Shown here: piece by piece, positions 6,010 to 7,087 of the stretch
Layout of the letters: every line of letters begins with the position of its first letter
How positions within the stretch are numbered: the stretch's first letter is position 1
Origin: Clostridia bacterium
Lineage (GTDB): Bacteria; Bacillota; Clostridia; DUPQ01
Assembly (NCBI GenBank): GCA_028690885.1
Contig: JAQVAJ010000075.1
Location: 1 to 7,087 of the forward strand
Direction: 5' to 3'
DNA length: 7,087 nucleotides
Position numbers and translations under genes: made by a program
Notes under the pieces: model-generated
Databases searched by the model: none
The model's input: only the letters and a program-made list of their open reading frames with translations
Told to the model about the DNA's origin: nothing

Positions 6010-6361
6010 ATATGTTTTTTGTAAATAATATTCATTCCCTCAACATATTATGTTGACGTAATGTTTTATTAAAATGCTGCATCGCTCAAAAATTCTTTCC
6101 AGTTTAAAAGCCTTTTTATTCCTTTTATGCTATGGTAGACGATTAATAAGAATATTGAAATCGTGAAAGAGAACAAAACGCCTGCTTCGCACTCTTTTTT
6201 GGTGATTATTGGACTTCATTATAAAATAGATACTGGAGCCGCTTATCAACTTCGGATAAACTTCGGCAACTTTGGACGGAGAGCGGACAATCTTCGGACA
6301 TTATTAGTCACGTCTTGCAGTTCTATTGTGGTAAACATCGGAACTGGTCGTGTTTTGTGCT
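6010..6361. other. Intergenic region upstream of the peptidase operon, no gene seen
   Basis: No credible coding sequence or RNA gene is visible. A 69-codon frame on the plus strand (6163-6372) has no recognisable features. The part nearest the peptidase holds the 17-bp palindrome. The part around 6250-6297 has several CTTCGG-type hexamers on one strand, spaced at roughly whole helical turns. I found no convincing terminator after the DUF2141 gene, so read-through into the peptidase operon is possible. Confidence 0.4.
6040..6056. promoter_or_regulatory. Perfect 17-bp palindrome upstream of the C10 peptidase
   Basis: TCAACATA-T-TATGTTGA is a perfect 8-1-8 palindrome, 31 bp upstream of the peptidase start. 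On the minus strand its second half reads TATGTTGA, a poor match to the -7 box TAnnTTTG. It could be an operator for the peptidase-lipoprotein operon. Confidence 0.5.
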
Positions 6362-6763
6362 TTATTGAGTGAGATAAACCATCCTGATATTGATCTTTTG
6401 CACGGTGTTGTCTATGATAACCGAAGGTTCCCAGGAGTTGTTCTCAGACCTTCCTACTCCTTCAAGAGGTTTTCCATCAGAAGAAAAATCAAGTTGATAG
6501 TTCCCGTTCTGATCTTGAAACACGTAAACTTTTTGTTCTCCGGCAGTAAGATTTTTTAGGTGACAGACAACCGTGCTACTGTCCGCCAACACCTGGCTGC
6601 CTTGCATCGATTCCGGAGCCTTCATGTAATCTCCCACTCCAATCAACAGAAATGTCCCGTCTGGTTTAACGTCTGTGATAGTTACCAATAATTCTCCTGT
6701 TTGTGCTTTTGCACCTATTATTGCCAACGCAATAAAAATAAGGGTAGTCATTAATTTTTTCAT
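6362..6763 (-). CDS. Secreted DUF2141-type protein
   Basis: This predicts a 133-residue exported protein of unknown function. It starts MKKLMTTLIFIALAIIG and has a signal-peptidase I site, AKA|Q, after residue 20, so the mature form should be periplasmic or secreted. The diagnostic part is VFQDQNGNYQLDF (81-93) followed by DGKPLEGVGRSENN (96-109). This corresponds to the Asp/Asn-rich loop and GxPxEGxGxS box of DUF2141, a small beta-sandwich-like family common in Bacteroidota and Proteobacteria. Length is typical. An ATG at 6796 would add 11 residues, but it lies upstream of the predicted transcription start and spoils the signal peptide, so I choose 6763. A strong promoter precedes it. A 352-bp gap separates it from the peptidase, so a functional link is not evident. 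Confidence 0.85.
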   Translation of the reverse strand: MKKLMTTLIFIALAIIGAKAQTGELLVTITDVKPDGTFLLIGVGDYMKAPESMQGSQVLADSSTVVCHLKNLTAGEQKVYVFQDQNGNYQLDFSSDGKPLEGVGRSENNSWEPSVIIDNTVQKINIRMVYLTQ

Positions 6764-6793
6764 AGCTGTAAATTTTGCGTTATAAAGTAAGTG

Positions 6794-6824
6794 CAAATAT
6801 AAATAACTTTACAAAATAAACAAT
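6794..6824 (-). promoter_or_regulatory. Promoter of the DUF2141 gene
   Basis: TATATTTG (6801-6794) is an exact -7 box, and ATTG (6824-6821), 19 bp upstream on the minus strand, stands for the -33 TTTG. Initiation near 6787 gives a leader of about 24 bases before the ATG at 6763, which supports that start over the one at 6796. Confidence 0.65.
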
Positions 6825-6898
6825 ATATACAAAAAAATTGTAGGCTTGATCAAGGTTCAAACCCACACTTTGTGCATAATACACATATTCAAGGCATT

Positions 6899-6922
6899 AA
6901 CATCTGACTGAACATCTGACTG
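6899..6922. repeat. Tandem repeat AACATCTGACTG x2
   Basis: The 12-mer AACATCTGACTG occurs twice without a gap (6899-6910 and 6911-6922). Its CATCTGA core reappears inverted as TCAGATG at 6960-6966, touching the left arm of the long inverted repeat. It may be a pair of protein-binding sites. Confidence 0.6.
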
Positions 6923-6961
6923 GATTTGACCCTTGACTACTTGCGCCCGCGCAAGGTATTC

Positions 6962-7064
6962 AGATGGGATTCATGTGCGCCATTTTTGCACAAAAAATTG
7001 CAAATGCCATATTAATAGCGCATTATAAATTACTACTAAAATTTGGCGCACACAGATCCCATCT
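6962..7064. repeat. 103-bp imperfect inverted repeat with 21-bp arms
   Basis: The left arm 6962-6982 (AGATGGGAT, TCA, TGTGCGCCA) and the reverse complement of the right arm 7044-7064 agree at 18 of 21 positions; the mismatches are the three central bases. The 61-bp interior is AT-rich and non-coding. An invertible segment, a large operator or a mobile-element end are all possible. Confidence 0.6.
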
Positions 7065-7087
7065 ATCTGCGTCACTATGCCACAAAA

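Larger units (their letters stand above)
6825..7087. other. Repeat-rich non-coding right edge
   Basis: No coding sequence is visible on either strand. The stretch contains CTTGATCAAG (6845-6854), a 12-bp tandem repeat (6899-6922), a CTTGCGC/GCGCAAG hairpin (6940-6955) and a long imperfect inverted repeat (6962-7064). It may be the regulatory region of a gene that starts beyond the window, an element end or an invertible segment. Confidence 0.4.

Noticed and set aside
6163..6372. 69-codon plus-strand frame in the gap before the DUF2141 gene
   Set aside because: No recognisable motif, a low-complexity-like TTCGG stretch in its middle, no promoter seen, and its end overlaps the DUF2141 gene.
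6854..6865. GGTTCAAACCC, resembling a tRNA T-loop and possible integration target
   Set aside because: The flanking bases do not form a T stem, and no acceptor, D or anticodon arms fit around it.
1..7087. Direct repeats that would define attL and attR of an element
   Set aside because: No matching pair of core-length repeats was found by eye, and the integrase is cut by the window edge, so the element borders cannot be set.
1..7087. CTnDOT-type core GTANNTTTGC and CRISPR arrays
   Set aside because: I found no match to the core and no regularly spaced repeat-spacer pattern.

Overview
The window looks like an accessory region of a Bacteroidales chromosome (Bacteroides, Parabacteroides or a close relative). 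The evidence is AT-rich DNA, several promoters of the Bacteroides type (-7 box TAnnTTTG with a -33 TTTG-like box 19-20 bp upstream), three lipoproteins or secreted proteins with Bacteroidota-style signals, a Bacteroides-type tyrosine integrase, a C10 (streptopain-like) cysteine peptidase and an archaeal-type ATPase/DUF234 protein. Every gene I can support lies on the minus strand, so the window is transcribed from right to left.

Right to left, the layout is as follows. (1) 6797-7087 has no gene but is rich in repeats: an imperfect 103-bp inverted repeat, a 12-bp tandem repeat and the promoter of the next gene. (2) 6362-6763 encodes a secreted DUF2141-type protein. (3) 6010-6361 is a gap with a perfect 17-bp palindrome just upstream of the next gene. 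(4) 4600-6009 encodes a lipoprotein C10 peptidase with a propeptide and intact catalytic residues. Ten bases after it comes lipoprotein A (3942-4589), so the two form a probable operon. (5) A 49-bp GC-rich hairpin repeat (3872-3920) directly abuts a frameshifted C-terminal remnant of a second tyrosine integrase (about 3711-3871). (6) 2260-3618 encodes a 452-residue ATPase/DUF234 protein; its promoter lies inside a 37-bp palindrome. (7) Lipoprotein B (1672-2178) shares ordered motifs with lipoprotein A. (8) A second copy of the 49-bp repeat, a cluster of hairpins and a bidirectional terminator occupy 1531-1667. (9) An AT-rich palindromic stretch and a GTCGGGGA-repeat promoter region lead into the integrase, which starts at 1299 and runs off the left edge just short of its catalytic tyrosine.

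My working picture, which is inference, is a C10-peptidase locus with two related partner lipoproteins, possibly inhibitors or prodomain-like partners as in the bfp/bfi loci of B. fragilis. That locus has been broken up by mobile DNA: an old integrase was reduced to its 3' tail, and an ATPase/DUF234 unit with its own palindromic promoter sits against that tail. A currently intact integrase lies next door. The least ordinary items are the palindromic ATPase promoter, the repeat-remnant-ATPase junction and the long inverted repeat at the right edge.
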